A stretch of 64,000 nt of DNA from positions 30,640 through 94,639 of the forward strand of contig JRWQ01000019.1 in NCBI GenBank assembly GCA_000775715.1, written 5' to 3'. The stretch comes from Vibrio tubiashii (GTDB lineage Bacteria; Pseudomonadota; Gammaproteobacteria; Enterobacterales; Vibrionaceae). Below are positions 10,003 to 20,639 of this stretch, in pieces; the first letter of the stretch is position 1, and each line of letters starts with the position of its first letter. The translations under genes were made by a program, and so were the position numbers. The notes under the pieces were generated by a model. The model saw only the letters and a list, made by a program, of their open reading frames with translations. It did no database searches and was not told the origin of the DNA.

Positions 10003-10818
10003 TTATTTCTCGTTGGCGTTGGCCACAAACAGTTGCTTGCCATTGAGTTTAAAGTCGTTGATCAATTTTTGTCCTTTTGGATTAACCAGCCAGTCACTAA
10101 ACTGTTTTGCACCTTGGTAGTTGATTCCTGGGTAGCGCTCTGGGTTGACTAAGATAACTTGATAAGGGTTAAACAACTTTTTGTCACCTTGGAACAGGAT
10201 TTCAAGATCGAGTTTGTTGTTGTAAGCCAACCATGTACCGCGGTCAGTCATAGTATAGCCTTGCATTTCATTCGCCATGTTTAGAGTTGGCCCCATACCC
10301 TGACCAACACTACGGTAGCCGCCAAAGTTTGGTTCGATTTGAGTTTGCTCCCAGATACCTTTCTCTTTTTTGTGCGTACCGGAGTCATCGCCGCGAGAAA
10401 CGAAGGTCACATTATTAGTCGCGATATTTTTAAATACTTCAGCAACATCTTGTTGCTGTTTGATCTTAGCCGGATCAGAGTGGGGACCGACGATCACAAA
10501 ATCGTTGTACATCAGCTTACGAGGTAAAACGCCATAGCCTTTATCGACAAAGGCTGCTTCGGCTTTTGGTGCGTGAGTCATCACCAAATCGACGTCACCA
10601 TTTTCACCCATTTTTAGTGATTTACCTGTACCCGCAGCAATAACATCAACTCGGTAACCAGTATCTTTCTCAAATTCAGGTAGTAAGTAATCTAGTAGAC
10701 CTGAATGATAGGTACTGGTGGTCGTCGCTAGACGAATGTGGGAGTCGTCTGCTGAATGCGCTGAACTGGCGACGAGGGAGATTGTCGCGGTTGCTAATGT
10801 AAATGCTATTTTTTTCAT
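10003..10818 (-). CDS. tupA: Tungstate-binding periplasmic protein
   Basis: 271 residues with a signal peptide ending ASSAHS-ADDS. The mature N-terminus, IRLATTTSTYHSGLLDYLLP, carries the TTTST…SGL oxyanion-binding pattern of TupA-type proteins. It also has AAGTGKSLKMGENGDVDLV and SRGDDSGTHKKE. TupA captures tungstate with high affinity and passes it to TupB. Tungstate rather than molybdate is inferred from family resemblance. The operon has its own sigma-54-type promoter at 10913–10930, on the minus strand. Confidence 0.88.
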   Translation of the reverse strand: MKKIAFTLATATISLVASSAHSADDSHIRLATTTSTYHSGLLDYLLPEFEKDTGYRVDVIAAGTGKSLKMGENGDVDLVMTHAPKAEAAFVDKGYGVLPRKLMYNDFVIVGPHSDPAKIKQQQDVAEVFKNIATNNVTFVSRGDDSGTHKKEKGIWEQTQIEPNFGGYRSVGQGMGPTLNMANEMQGYTMTDRGTWLAYNNKLDLEILFQGDKKLFNPYQVILVNPERYPGINYQGAKQFSDWLVNPKGQKLINDFKLNGKQLFVANANEK

Positions 10819-10912
10819 CTTATTCTCATTCCATTTAATCCATTTTGGCCAAACAATTTGTTTAAAACAATCCTAAGCCGTTGACGGTTTGATTATAAAT
10901 CGCAATGCATAA

Positions 10913-10930
10913 TAGCAATCTTAGTGCCAA
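10913..10930 (-). promoter_or_regulatory. Sigma-54 (-24/-12) promoter of tupABC
   Basis: On the minus strand the sequence is TTGGCAC-TAAGA-TTGCTA, a near-perfect match to the RpoN consensus TGGCAC-N5-TTGC. Exactly 10 nt separate the GG and GC dinucleotides. It lies about 95 bp before the tupA start. Confidence 0.85.
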
Positions 10931-10986
10931 GAATATGTGACGCTTTTCAAACGAAATATCAATGACTTATATATAGTTAGGTTGAC

Positions 10987-11006
10987 GAGGGACAAAATGT
11001 CTCACA
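10987..11006. promoter_or_regulatory. Palindromic enhancer-type site shared with the fdh promoter
   Basis: The minus strand reads GTGAGACATTTTGTCCCTC. Its first 15 bases (GTGAGACATTTTGTC) are identical to the palindrome at 21874–21898. It lies about 70 bp upstream of the tup sigma-54 promoter and also just upstream of the response-regulator gene at 11076. Confidence 0.75.
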
Positions 11007-11075
11007 TTTATTAAGTAGCGGATGGATAAACTTGGTACACTCTGTCCCAATTGCCTCATATGGATAGTGTTTATT

Positions 11076-12524
11076 ATGCCTTCTTTTTTCGACTCAAATA
11101 AAACTTCACAATACCAAGCATTTTCGGTTCTTGTCGTGGATGACGAGGTCGGTATGCAAACCATTTTAAACAAAGCACTTAGCAAATGGTTTGCAAAAGT
11201 AGACTGTGTTGGAAGTATCGAACAAGCAGAGCAACTAAGAAGCACTAGCCACTATGATTTGATCATATTAGACATCAACTTACCGGGCCGCTCAGGCATT
11301 GAATGGGAAGAAGCATTCAACGATTCAGATAAAAAGTGCGACGTGATCTTTATGACCGGATATGCGGATCTTGAAACAGCGATTTCTGCATTAAAACTTG
11401 GGGCGTCCGACTTTATTCTTAAGCCATTCAACCTCGAGCAGATGCTGCAGGCGGTCCAACGTTGCGTTGATAAGCGTTTAGTGCAACGTCATCAGTTTGC
11501 GCTGCATCATCAAGTAATGCGTCATGTCACGACAGACATTGTTGGCGGCTCTGAGAAAACCGCACTGCTTAAGCAGTTGATTACCCAGTTTGCTCCATCA
11601 CGCGCCTCTGTTTTAATTGAGGGTGAGTCCGGAACAGGTAAAGAGCTTGTCGCGCATGGCATTCATGAGTCTAGTCAGCGTAACGGTCCTTTTGTGCCGA
11701 TTAATTGTGGTGCCATTGCTCCTGAACTGCTTGAGAGTGAACTATTTGGTCACAATGCTGGCGCCTTTACTGGAGCGAAAAAGAGTCGAGAAGGGCTATT
11801 CCGTGTTGCTAGCGGTGGCACACTTTTCCTCGATGAAATTGGCGAGATGCCACTAGCGATGCAGTCGGCTCTGTTACGCGTTCTAGAACAACGCACCATT
11901 CGCCCTGTTGGCGGGGAAAAAGAGATTTCGGTTGATGTTCGCGTGGTGGCAGCGACAAACCGAAACCTGCAACAGGAGGTTAACAAAGGCAACTTTCGCG
12001 CCGATCTTTTCTATCGTTTAAACGTGCTCAAGATAGATGTAGCGCCATTAAGAGAGCGCAAAGCTGATCTTATCGAACTTGTGCCATTTTTTACTAAGAT
12101 GCTCGCTGCCGAGTTAGGAATGCCAAACCCAAACTGGGCGCATGAAGACGTACTGGCGATGAACGAATACGATTGGCCGGGCAATATTCGTGAGTTGAAG
12201 AACCTAATTGAGCGCTGCATTTTACTCGGCAAACCACCGGCACACTATTGGCGTGAGATACATGGTGAGACGCTAAAGCCGTCGGTAACCATGACAGTAT
12301 CAAGCGGCGCTGAAGTCATTGAACTCACCGGCAAGGGCAGTCTAGGCGAAGGTTATCCAAACTCTTGGTCTTTAAAGCAGGTCGAGCGTGCCCATATACA
12401 ACAGTTAGTTGATTATCATGACGGCAATAAATCTGCCGCGGCTAGGGACTTAGGTGTTGCTAGAAAGACCTTAGAGCGTAAATTTAAGGAGTGGGATAGC
12501 GAGGAGCCAAGCTATGTCGGGTAG
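11076..12524 (+). CDS. Sigma-54-dependent response regulator (NtrC family)
   Basis: 482 residues in three parts. A receiver domain occupies about 15–135 with acidic pair D22/D23 and probable phosphorylation site D66 (in LDINLPG). A central AAA+ domain has Walker A GESGTGKE, the sigma-54 contact loop GAFTGA and FLDEIGEMP. The C-terminal Fis-type helix-turn-helix is GNKSAAARDLGVARKTLERK. It remodels RpoN holoenzyme at its target promoters. The start ATG 11076 is chosen over an upstream in-frame ATG at 11022 because the receiver fold begins soon after it. It overlaps the kinase gene by 11 bp. Targets are inferred to be tup and fdh. Confidence 0.93.
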   Translation: MPSFFDSNKTSQYQAFSVLVVDDEVGMQTILNKALSKWFAKVDCVGSIEQAEQLRSTSHYDLIILDINLPGRSGIEWEEAFNDSDKKCDVIFMTGYADLETAISALKLGASDFILKPFNLEQMLQAVQRCVDKRLVQRHQFALHHQVMRHVTTDIVGGSEKTALLKQLITQFAPSRASVLIEGESGTGKELVAHGIHESSQRNGPFVPINCGAIAPELLESELFGHNAGAFTGAKKSREGLFRVASGGTLFLDEIGEMPLAMQSALLRVLEQRTIRPVGGEKEISVDVRVVAATNRNLQQEVNKGNFRADLFYRLNVLKIDVAPLRERKADLIELVPFFTKMLAAELGMPNPNWAHEDVLAMNEYDWPGNIRELKNLIERCILLGKPPAHYWREIHGETLKPSVTMTVSSGAEVIELTGKGSLGEGYPNSWSLKQVERAHIQQLVDYHDGNKSAAARDLGVARKTLERKFKEWDSEEPSYVG

Positions 12525-14544
12525 ACCTTCTTTGTGGTCTAAATGGCGTTATCGCTTCAAAACTATGGTGAGATATCGCTTGATGATTCTCACTTCTGCG
12601 CCAATTTTTCTCACTTTAATCGCTCTAATCGGAATAACCATCTATTGGTCGATTCATTACACATGGCAGAGCGCACTGATTGATGTCTCTGAACGATTAG
12701 GCGTCGCTGACAATAGTATTGAGCTTATACAGGAAAAACAGGCCAATCATGTCAAAGCTTTTGCTCATTCGTTCGAGTTTTTGACTCGCGTACGCGATGA
12801 GAAGGTCAGCGCCTCAACGCTGTCTAATTGGGTGGATCGACAGCGGACTGAGTACAAGCTCGACTTCCTTCACTTTCATCGTGTCGATAGCATGGAGAAT
12901 AAGTTTCGATTTATGGACCTTACCCATAAGGAGTCTTTCTTTGACGTATTATCGGAGCAGGAACTTGCTGAGTTAGGAGAAAACCTTGTTAAGCGCGCAC
13001 AAACGCCAGTTCTGGAGAGCAACACCGTTGAACGTCGTGGGTTAGTGAGCCGTACAGTCATCCCTATTTATAGCCAAACCAATGACTTGATTGGATTTTT
13101 AGATGGCGGGTTGCTACTAAACAATAGTACTGTATTAGTTGATACCATCCGTGATTTGATTTACCCATACAAACAAGACAGCTTGAGACCAGTTGGGACA
13201 TTGACGCTGTTTCTAGACGATCTACGCATCAGTACTAATGTTCCTCTCGATAGCAATGACCGTTTAGGCCGCGCTATTGGCACCTTGGTCTCGGAAGAGG
13301 TTAAGCAAGCGGTATTAAAACAGGGCAATGAATGGACCAACTTGGCGTTCGTCTATGATGCGTGGTACATAACCGCGTACAAACCGCTGCATGACCAATA
13401 CGACAACGTCATCGGCATGCTCTATACCGGATATTTGCTCTGGCCGTTTGTCACTACTTATATGACCAATATCGCCGAGATATCCATTACCACGTTATTC
13501 CTACTCTTTGTATCGAGCTTAGCGGTATATCGTGGTTCCCGTGATTTGTTCGTACCAGTCGAACGTATCCACCGCGTAGTAAAAATGATCCAACTTGGTA
13601 AAGAGACCCGCATTGGGCCATTAGGCTTAGATGAGGGCCACGAACTCGCACAGCTTGCTCGGCAATTTGACAATATGCTTGATCAGCTCAAGCAGCGAAA
13701 CACTGAAATTCAACGCGCAGCGGAACAGCTTGAATGTAAGGTTCATGATCGTACAGCAAGTTTAAAAGAGAAGACGCAACAACTTGAGCTTCACATCCAA
13801 CTGCTTAATCAGACCCGGGATAAACTTGTGGTCAGCGAAAAATTAGCCGCACTTGGTGAGTTAACAGCGGGGATTGCTCATGAGATCAATAACCCGACGG
13901 CGGTGATCCTTGGTAATGTAGAACTGATTCAATTTGAGCTTGGCGGCGATGCCAATAAAGTTAAAGAAGAAATTGACGCGATACACGGCCAAATTGATCG
14001 CATTCGAAACATTACTCGAAGTCTACTCCAATACAGCAGGCAAGGCGGTGTACAAGACGAGATTACTTGGCAACGGGTAAATCCAATTATCGAAGAGAGT
14101 GTGACTCTCGTCAAAACAGGTGCCAAAAAGCGTGAAGTGTTATTTGAAACCCAACTCAATGCGCAAACGTCCGTTGAAGTCAATCGGCATCAATTGCTTC
14201 AGATTCTCGTGAATCTGCAGATGAATGGTATCCACGCAATGAAGGGCAAAGGAAAGCTAACGGTTTGTAGTGAGGATTGGATTGAAAATGGTAAAACTCT
14301 CGGAGCAGTCATCCATGTTCAAGATGAAGGGTGCGGAATTAAACCCGAGAACCTAAAACGGATTTTCTCACCTTTTTATACCACTAAGCGAGAAGGCACG
14401 GGGCTTGGTCTTTCAGTGTCGCAAAGTATTCTTAGCCAATCGGGAGGCGAACTCAAAGTAGAATCAGAGTGGGGAACGGGAAGTAAGTTTAGTATCTATC
14501 TGCCCGAGCGTGCTGAGCCTCAAGTTAAGGTGATGAATCTGTAA
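12514..14544 (+). CDS. Membrane sensor histidine kinase, partner of the sigma-54 regulator
   Basis: 676 residues. Membrane segments near 25–48 and about 310–340 flank a large periplasmic region of double-Cache size. A HAMP segment and coiled coil follow. The H-box is GELTAGIAHEINNP with phospho-acceptor His456. The ATPase domain has DEGCGI and GTGLGLSVSQS. The gene overlaps the regulator by 11 bp, so the two are a co-translated pair. The signal is not readable; formate, tungstate/molybdate or another small periplasmic ligand would fit the context. Confidence 0.92.
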   Translation: MSGRPSLWSKWRYRFKTMVRYRLMILTSAPIFLTLIALIGITIYWSIHYTWQSALIDVSERLGVADNSIELIQEKQANHVKAFAHSFEFLTRVRDEKVSASTLSNWVDRQRTEYKLDFLHFHRVDSMENKFRFMDLTHKESFFDVLSEQELAELGENLVKRAQTPVLESNTVERRGLVSRTVIPIYSQTNDLIGFLDGGLLLNNSTVLVDTIRDLIYPYKQDSLRPVGTLTLFLDDLRISTNVPLDSNDRLGRAIGTLVSEEVKQAVLKQGNEWTNLAFVYDAWYITAYKPLHDQYDNVIGMLYTGYLLWPFVTTYMTNIAEISITTLFLLFVSSLAVYRGSRDLFVPVERIHRVVKMIQLGKETRIGPLGLDEGHELAQLARQFDNMLDQLKQRNTEIQRAAEQLECKVHDRTASLKEKTQQLELHIQLLNQTRDKLVVSEKLAALGELTAGIAHEINNPTAVILGNVELIQFELGGDANKVKEEIDAIHGQIDRIRNITRSLLQYSRQGGVQDEITWQRVNPIIEESVTLVKTGAKKREVLFETQLNAQTSVEVNRHQLLQILVNLQMNGIHAMKGKGKLTVCSEDWIENGKTLGAVIHVQDEGCGIKPENLKRIFSPFYTTKREGTGLGLSVSQSILSQSGGELKVESEWGTGSKFSIYLPERAEPQVKVMNL

Positions 14545-14611
14545 TAAAACAAAACTTGAAGTTCGTCTCAGTAGCGAGTAGTGTGGCGCGGTTTTTCACA
14601 TTTTATAGGTA

Positions 14612-16210
14612 ATGACATTGATTTCCACAAACAACATCACGCAGCAATTTGGAGCCAAGCCTCTTTTTGAAAACATCTCAGTTAAGTTTGGTGAAGGCAA
14701 CCGCTACGGCCTGATTGGTGCGAACGGATGTGGCAAATCGACGTTCATGAAAATCCTAAGTGGCGAACTCGAACCAACTGGCGGTAACGTTAGCTACGAT
14801 CCTAACGAACGTGTTGCTAAGCTTAATCAGGACCAGTTCGCTTATGAAGAGTTCACGGTAATTGACACCGTGATTATGGGATACAAAGAGCTGTGGGAAG
14901 TAAAGCAAGAACGTGACCGCATCTATTCACTACCTGAAATGAGTGAAGAAGAAGGCATGCTAGTTGCCGACCTAGAAGTTCAGTTCGCAGAAATGGACGG
15001 TTACATGGCCGATGCTAAAGCGGGTGAACTGCTGCTTGCGGTTGGTATTCCGGAAGAACAGCATTACGGTTTGATGAGTGAAGTCGCTCCAGGTTGGAAG
15101 CTTCGTGTGCTTCTAGCGCAGGTTCTGTTTGCCGACCCGCATATCATGTTACTCGACGAACCAACCAACAACTTGGATATGGATACTATCCGTTGGCTAG
15201 AAGAGACGTTAAACCAGCGCAACTGCACCATGATCATCATCTCGCACGACCGTCACTTTCTAAACTCTGTGTGTACGCACATGGCTGATTTAGACTACGG
15301 CGAACTGCGTATCTATCATGGAAACTACGATGAGTACATGACGGCGGCGTCACAAGCTCGTGAACGTCTGCTGTCTGACAATGCAAAGAAAAAAGCACAG
15401 ATTGCTGAGCTACAAACGTTCGTTGCGCGTTTCTCTGCAAACGCATCTAAAGCAAAGCAAGCTACATCTCGAGCGAAACAGATCGATAAGATTCAACTTG
15501 ATGAAGTGAAAGCGTCAAGCCGCCAAAACCCATTTATCCGTTTTGAACAGTCTAAAGAATTGTTCCGTAATGCTCTGATTGTTGAAAACCTAAGCCAAGG
15601 CTTTGAAGAGGATCTATTTAGCAATTTCGATGCAATCTTCGAAGTGGGTGAGCGTGTTGCTATTATCGGTGAGAACGGCGTGGGTAAAACAACACTACTA
15701 AACACGTTAGCCGGTGTTCTAGAGCCGCGTACAGGTGCGTACAAGTGGTCAGAAAACTCTAACATTGGTTACTACGCTCAAGACCATGCGCATGACTTTG
15801 AACAAGACATGAATCTTATGGACTGGATGGGGCAATGGCGCCAAGAGGGTGACGACGAACAGGTACTGCGCAGCTTTTTAGGTCGTATGCTTTTCTCGCA
15901 AGATGATATTAAAAAGTCCGTAAAAGTTCTATCTGGTGGTGAGCAAGGTCGTATGCTGCTTGGCAAGATTCAAATGCATAAGCCAAACATGCTATTAATG
16001 GATGAGCCAACCAACCACATGGATATGGAGTCAATCGAGTCGCTCAACAATGCGCTTGAGCAGTATAAAGGCACACTGTTCTTCGTTTCGCATGACCGTG
16101 TATTTGTAGACTCACTAGCCACACGTATTCTAGAAATCAAAGATGGTCAGATTCACGACTTCCGCGGTACGTACGCTGAATTCCTAAAAGCTCGCGGTAT
16201 CGAAGGGTAA
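14612..16210 (+). CDS. ybiT: ABC-F ATPase YbiT
   Basis: 532 residues with two ABC ATPase domains and no membrane segments. Walker A sites are GANGCGKST and GENGVGKTT, signatures are in [12 protein letters not shown] and [10 protein letters not shown], and Walker B sites are [12 protein letters not shown] and [12 protein letters not shown]. The linker between domains carries the charged helix pair typical of ABC-F proteins, which act on the ribosomal E site. It aligns nearly end to end with E. coli YbiT as I remember it. It stands alone and is followed by a terminator. Confidence 0.93.
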   Translation: MTLISTNNITQQFGAKPLFENISVKFGEGNRYGLIGANGCGKSTFMKILSGELEPTGGNVSYDPNERVAKLNQDQFAYEEFTVIDTVIMGYKELWEVKQERDRIYSLPEMSEEEGMLVADLEVQFAEMDGYMADAKAGELLLAVGIPEEQHYGLMSEVAPGWKLRVLLAQVLFADPHIMLLDEPTNNLDMDTIRWLEETLNQRNCTMIIISHDRHFLNSVCTHMADLDYGELRIYHGNYDEYMTAASQARERLLSDNAKKKAQIAELQTFVARFSANASKAKQATSRAKQIDKIQLDEVKASSRQNPFIRFEQSKELFRNALIVENLSQGFEEDLFSNFDAIFEVGERVAIIGENGVGKTTLLNTLAGVLEPRTGAYKWSENSNIGYYAQDHAHDFEQDMNLMDWMGQWRQEGDDEQVLRSFLGRMLFSQDDIKKSVKVLSGGEQGRMLLGKIQMHKPNMLLMDEPTNHMDMESIESLNNALEQYKGTLFFVSHDRVFVDSLATRILEIKDGQIHDFRGTYAEFLKARGIEG

Positions 16211-16238
16211 GCAATACTCTAGATTAGCTAAGAAAATC

Positions 16239-16269
16239 AAAGCCCCGCAGAAAGCTGTGGGGCTTTTCT
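16239..16269 (+). terminator. Terminator after ybiT
   Basis: The stem AAAGCCCCGCAG / CTGTGGGGCTTTT (one G·T pair, AAAG loop) runs into a T-rich stretch. Confidence 0.88.
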
Positions 16270-16306
16270 ATTTTTGTAACACTTAAACTGTCAACGACCT
16301 ATAACA

Positions 16307-16522
16307 TTACTTACTGTTTTTTGTCATCGGCACATTCAAAGTAGAAATTGCATCGGCATTTGATGCGAGATCAAAATGGACATGTACTTGAGTATTGGCT
16401 TTTTCAAAAACCATGTCATCAAAGTCAGTCGTAGCAATTTTATAGCCTTCTCTGGCAAAAAGGCTTGTTACTTGAGTCCGTTGTCCTACCTTAAGTGCAG
16501 ACGAAAATAGCTTATTCATCAT
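16307..16522 (-). CDS. Hypothetical small protein (71 aa)
   Basis: Not recognised. 71 residues, soluble, no signal peptide, no Cys. Two adjacent ATG codons (16522 and 16519) follow GAGGGA; spacing favours the second. Codon use and a good ribosome binding site support a real gene. It is convergent with ybiT and separated from it by the terminator. Confidence 0.55.
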   Translation of the reverse strand: MMNKLFSSALKVGQRTQVTSLFAREGYKIATTDFDDMVFEKANTQVHVHFDLASNADAISTLNVPMTKNSK

Positions 16523-16768
16523 GTTCCCTCATTAATCCAGCCAAACTTATTTAAGCATAGTAATTGAATAAGAATTTATCCATCAAAAGGAGTAGATCGA
16601 ACGGGCGATATTTAGTCATTACACCCATAAAAAACGTGCCGTAATCAATTTCAATAGAATCTCATCAACTTAACTGAGGTCAATTAGTGTTCGCTGCGCA
16701 TAGATTACAGTGTTCTGTCTGTGAGTGTTAAGCAACTTACGGGAAGATATGGATAAGGAGTAGTGCAT

Positions 16769-16936
16769 ATGGAACGCTGTGGGCAATGTAAACAATTCAC
16801 CAGAACCAAACAAAGCCAAAAGGATCTTTGTGGTGCATGGGAGCAACCAACCTTGGCAACACGTCAAGCTTGCCAGTTTTTTATACCAAAAAATCTAAGT
16901 CTTTTCGCCAAAAAAACAGATAACACCGCAAACTAG
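16769..16936 (+). CDS. Small Cys-rich protein (55 aa)
   Basis: A 55-residue gene starting at ATG 16769 with AAGGAG upstream. It carries CGQCKQF, CGAWEQPT and a later Cys in RQACQFFIP. The four Cys residues could bind a metal such as zinc or iron. It sits about 40 bp upstream of the C-GCAxxG-C-C gene, in the same direction, and probably shares its transcript. No family recognised. Confidence 0.6.
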   Translation: MERCGQCKQFTRTKQSQKDLCGAWEQPTLATRQACQFFIPKNLSLFAKKTDNTAN

Positions 16937-16973
16937 TTGATAAGTGCAAATTAAAACGACGAAAGGGTAATTT

Positions 16974-17423
16974 ATGGAAGAAACATCCGAAATCAAAGCG
17001 CTAGCAGTATCTCACTTTAACAGCGGTTTGTTGTGTGCAGAAAGTGTCGTATCTGCATTGGCTACTTACCAAAATCAACAACACGAGGTATTACCTAAAA
17101 TAGCTACTGCTTTTTGTAGTGGAATGAGTCGAACCTGCGGAACGTGTGGGGCACTCACTGGGGCTATAATGGGTATTAGCCTAGGATTAGGGCGCGAAGA
17201 TAAGGCGGAATCAGTTGAAAAGTCATACCAAGCAACACAAAAGCTAGTATCCCGCTTTGAAACCGAATTTGGTAGCAAGAATTGTCACGAGCTTTTAGGC
17301 TGTGATATAGGCACCGACGAGGGGCTGCGAAAGTTCAAAACGGATGGTCTACGCACAAACTGTGTTGAGTATACAGGCAGAGCCGCTGAACTCGCAGTCC
17401 AGATCCTAAAGCAAGTTAGCTAA
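16974..17423 (+). CDS. C-GCAxxG-C-C family redox protein
   Basis: 149 residues. The spaced Cys pattern defines the family: [28 protein letters not shown], then [10 protein letters not shown] and a late NCVEYT. This family is often encoded near redox or metal-handling genes; its biochemical role is not established. There is no signal peptide. The GCA segment with Cys on both sides could hold a metal or a disulfide relay. Confidence 0.8.
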   Translation: MEETSEIKALAVSHFNSGLLCAESVVSALATYQNQQHEVLPKIATAFCSGMSRTCGTCGALTGAIMGISLGLGREDKAESVEKSYQATQKLVSRFETEFGSKNCHELLGCDIGTDEGLRKFKTDGLRTNCVEYTGRAAELAVQILKQVS

Positions 17424-17500
17424 GCTTTATTCAGTGCGTTTTCAATATATATTCTGTACACTCTCGCGACGTTACATTATCGCACTGGAGCGAGCTACCT

Positions 17501-17722
17501 ATGAGCCTAGAACAACCCAATAACCCTTTACACGGTTTAACGCTTGAGAAAATCCTGGTGCGTTTACAAGATCACTATGGGTGGGAAGGTCTAGATGCGC
17601 AAATTCAGATCAACTGCTTCTACAATAATCCTTCGATCAAATCATCGTTAAAGTTTCTACGTCGCACCCAGTGGGCGCGAGATAAAGTAGAAGCGTTGTA
17701 TATTGATACTTTCTGTAAATAG
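17501..17722 (+). CDS. VF530 (DUF2132) family protein
   Basis: 73 residues containing [25 protein letters not shown] and [16 protein letters not shown], the pattern of the VF530/DUF2132 family. It is named for a Vibrio fischeri protein of known structure proposed to bind DNA. It is followed by a perfect hairpin. Confidence 0.8.
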   Translation: MSLEQPNNPLHGLTLEKILVRLQDHYGWEGLDAQIQINCFYNNPSIKSSLKFLRRTQWARDKVEALYIDTFCK

Positions 17723-17733
17723 ATGATTAAATT

Positions 17734-17750
17734 CGGGCTCAAAGAGCCCG
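17734..17750. terminator. Bidirectional hairpin between VF530 gene and chemoreceptor
   Basis: A perfect 7-bp stem CGGGCTC / GAGCCCG with AAA loop lies between convergent genes. On the minus strand it is followed by AATTT. Confidence 0.65.
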
Positions 17751-17757
17751 AGTTCGC

Positions 17758-19650
17758 TTAATACTTAAACTGTGCGACGATCTTTTCAAGCTTTTGGCTC
17801 ACGCCAGATACTTGTTCACTACATCTTACCGAGCCAGACACTACTTCAAATGTGTCACCTGCGAGGTGAGCGATTTGAGTAATATTGCGGTCTATCTCTG
17901 AAGAAACCATCGACTGCTCTTCCGACGCAGTAGCGATTTGCGTATTCATATCGCACATTTCACTTACCTGTTCGCTGATTCCTTCGATAGCTTCAACCAC
18001 CTTATGGGTATGTTCATTGGTAATACGAGCTTGATCTGCACTGCTAGACATTTGCGCGGCCGTTTTTGATATACCCTGGGTGAGAGACTGTATGGTTGAC
18101 TCAATTTGATGAGTCGAATCATTAGTCATGAGTGAAAGCTGGCGTACTTCATCTGCGACCACGGCAAACCCTCGACCACTTTCTCCGGCCCGAGCAGCCT
18201 CAATCGCGGCGTTTAGCGCTAATAGGTTAGTTTGCTCCGCGATACTTTGGATCGTTGACACGACTTGATTAATCTCACGGCTTTGCTCCTCTAAAGAGAC
18301 AACGTGAGCTTGTGATTCTTCAATACTCACTGCCAAGACTTGAATTCTATCTCCGGTAGCATGAGTCATATCAAGTGCATTTTCGGCTTCTGCCTTAACA
18401 CGTTCTGCGTTTTGCGCAGCAGATTCAATATTGGCAGTGATTTCATTGGTTGTCATCACAAGTTCATTGACTGCTGTCGCAACTGATTCTGACTCTAGCT
18501 TCTGCTGCTGGGCGTTTTTCATGCTTTTAGTTGCAGCATTTTCCGAGCTACAAGAACTGTCGCTCAAAACTTGCATCACCGACGCAACATCGCTGATATG
18601 ATGGTGAAGTTGACTGACAAAAATATCGAACGAGTTCGCTAACTGTGCCAGCTCATCGCTACCTTTAGCGTTCATTCTTACGGTTAGATCGCCGCTTCCT
18701 GAAGCGATATTGTCCATCATCACGTTGATGCTGCGAATGCGATTGAGAATACTACGCCCGATCATAAATAGGAGCACAGAGAGCATAAAGACCATAGCCA
18801 TACCGATAACTTGTAGAGTCTGCTTAACCCTTGCTTCAGCGACTTCGATCTCTTGTACGATACTCTTTTGTAAAGAAGAAATTTCTTGCTCAGTGTTATG
18901 TACGTTATCTCTCAGCTGCCCTCGCATTCCTTCTTCGGCCGAATAACCCAATACGCTACGTGCTTTTACCAACTGATTAATGTTTGCCTGGTACGTATCA
19001 TAGTATCCACTGAGAGGAGCATGCAGAGATGCGATGGTTTGAAATATCTCGAGTTCAGTTATAAGCTCGTTTTCGACTTGTCGTGATGAGGTTGATAAAT
19101 AGCGAAAGTCCGATTCCAATAACTCAAATAGCGAAACTTTTAGCCTAATATCATCAAGTCCTACCACTCTCTGTTTCAGTTCAGAACGTGCTTTCTCAAG
19201 CTGTTTGACATAACTATTATCATGACCCTCGCCATCTATCGAGTTAACCTGATTGACTAATTGATGGAACTGAGTTTGATATTGTTTTAGGGTTTGCTTA
19301 ATCGTCTGCATCGAAGTGGTGAAGTTGAGTTGATTGAGTATCAAGGTGTTAGACAAGTCATCTAAGCGCTCGCTCATCTTTTCAAATGTTGCGTCAAATC
19401 GCTTTGGGTATTTTAGATCTTTACGCGCTAAAAAGTCTTTCTCATGGCGTCGTAACATCAACAGGTCAACTCCGCTGGAAAGGTTTTGACTCGCTGCGTG
19501 TTCGAGGGATTGAAGGCGTTGTAAGCTAGTGTACTCAATATAACCATATAGTGCGACGAACAGTAAAAGCGTTGCATTAATAAGAAACAGTTTCGCCCTA
19601 ATTGATAGCGCAAAAGTCCGGGTGCGTTGAGTGTCTGGAGCTCTGTCCAT
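17758..19650 (-). CDS. Methyl-accepting chemotaxis protein
   Basis: 630 residues. The first membrane segment is near residues 17–38, and a helical periplasmic sensing region extends to about 270. A second membrane segment is followed by HAMP. The signalling tip is [20 protein letters not shown]. The helical periplasmic part, with [15 protein letters not shown], resembles helical-bimodular sensors. ATG 19650 is preferred over GTG 19656 because AGGAGG sits 5 nt before it. The ligand is unknown. Confidence 0.94.
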   Translation of the reverse strand: MDRAPDTQRTRTFALSIRAKLFLINATLLLFVALYGYIEYTSLQRLQSLEHAASQNLSSGVDLLMLRRHEKDFLARKDLKYPKRFDATFEKMSERLDDLSNTLILNQLNFTTSMQTIKQTLKQYQTQFHQLVNQVNSIDGEGHDNSYVKQLEKARSELKQRVVGLDDIRLKVSLFELLESDFRYLSTSSRQVENELITELEIFQTIASLHAPLSGYYDTYQANINQLVKARSVLGYSAEEGMRGQLRDNVHNTEQEISSLQKSIVQEIEVAEARVKQTLQVIGMAMVFMLSVLLFMIGRSILNRIRSINVMMDNIASGSGDLTVRMNAKGSDELAQLANSFDIFVSQLHHHISDVASVMQVLSDSSCSSENAATKSMKNAQQQKLESESVATAVNELVMTTNEITANIESAAQNAERVKAEAENALDMTHATGDRIQVLAVSIEESQAHVVSLEEQSREINQVVSTIQSIAEQTNLLALNAAIEAARAGESGRGFAVVADEVRQLSLMTNDSTHQIESTIQSLTQGISKTAAQMSSSADQARITNEHTHKVVEAIEGISEQVSEMCDMNTQIATASEEQSMVSSEIDRNITQIAHLAGDTFEVVSGSVRCSEQVSGVSQKLEKIVAQFKY

Positions 19651-19770
19651 GAACACCTCCTGAAAGCCGAAAGACGTTGGTAGTATATTTATGTGACATT
19701 TTTATCAATTTTATATGACACATATACAACTAATAGCACTGCATCTCGTCATTGCAAGCTTCGAGAACAA

Positions 19771-19799
19771 AAAAAGCGCTCTTCATATGAGCGCTTTTT
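19771..19799. terminator. Terminator serving fdhD
   Basis: A perfect 11-bp stem AAAAAGCGCTC / GAGCGCTTTTT with a 7-nt loop. It lies downstream of fdhD on the minus strand, within the upstream region of the chemoreceptor. Confidence 0.85.
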
Positions 19800-19817
19800 A
19801 GCAGGTTGCTATTTTAA

Positions 19818-20639
19818 CTACTGACCTTTAACGTCGAACTCAATTTTCGATGCTCCAGTAAAGACTTGAAAACGCAGCCCTTTAGCCCGAGCAATAGTAG
19901 TAATGCCAAATTGCTCGGCGAGTTCAAGTCCCATTTGAGTCACACCAGACCGAGAAAGCAAAACCGGGATCCCCATCTGAGCGACTTTAATTACCATTTC
20001 GGACGTTAATCTGCCGGTCGTATAGAAAATCTTGTTTTCCCCCGATTCTTGATTAAGCCACATTTCTCCTGCTAGTGTATCCACGGCATTGTGACGACCA
20101 ACATCTTCAACAAAAGAGAGAACTTGGTTTCCTTTACACACCGCACAACCATGGACAGCCCCGGCTTTTTTGTAGGTATCGTTATAATGCGTCAGCGCCT
20201 CTAATGCTGTGTATATCTCAGATTGCCTTAAAGGCGTTTGCGGTACTTGATAACCTTCCAACTGCTTCATAACATTGCCATACATGGTACCTTGACCGCA
20301 GCCTGAGGTGACTGTCTTCTTCTTAAGTGCACTCTCTACTTGCTGAGTGTCCTCTTTGGTGATGACGGCTGCAGTGCTTGTTTCCCAGTCGATGATGACA
20401 GACTCTAAGCTCTCGGGTTCACTGATAAAGCTTTGGTTTTTCAAGTAACCGAGCACAAGAGACTCTGGTCTCGAGCCCAAAGTCATCAAGGTAACCACCT
20501 CTTTCCAGTTGAGCATGACAGTAAGAGGGCGCTCGCACGCTATCTGTTTTGTAAGCTTTTCGCCATACTCATCAAAGACTTCGACTTCGATCGTTTGCAG
20601 AGGATTTTCGCTTGTTCTAATTATGTTCGGTTTGACCAC
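19818..20639 (-). CDS. fdhD: Formate dehydrogenase accessory sulfurtransferase FdhD
   Basis: 273 residues. FdhD passes sulfur from the cysteine desulfurase to the molybdenum/tungsten cofactor of formate dehydrogenase, which is needed for activity. Hallmarks are TSGCGQGTMYG, the Cys loop HGCAVCKGN (CxxC form) and VEDVGRHNAVDTLAGE. It is divergent from the fdh gene cluster, as expected for its partner. Confidence 0.93.
   Translation of the reverse strand: MVKPNIIRTSENPLQTIEVEVFDEYGEKLTKQIACERPLTVMLNWKEVVTLMTLGSRPESLVLGYLKNQSFISEPESLESVIIDWETSTAAVITKEDTQQVESALKKKTVTSGCGQGTMYGNVMKQLEGYQVPQTPLRQSEIYTALEALTHYNDTYKKAGAVHGCAVCKGNQVLSFVEDVGRHNAVDTLAGEMWLNQESGENKIFYTTGRLTSEMVIKVAQMGIPVLLSRSGVTQMGLELAEQFGITTIARAKGLRFQVFTGASKIEFDVKGQ

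Noticed and set aside
11022..11075. N-terminal extension of the sigma-54 regulator
   Set aside because: The added residues include Cys/hydrophobic segments unlike a receiver domain, and the receiver fold starts soon after ATG 11076.
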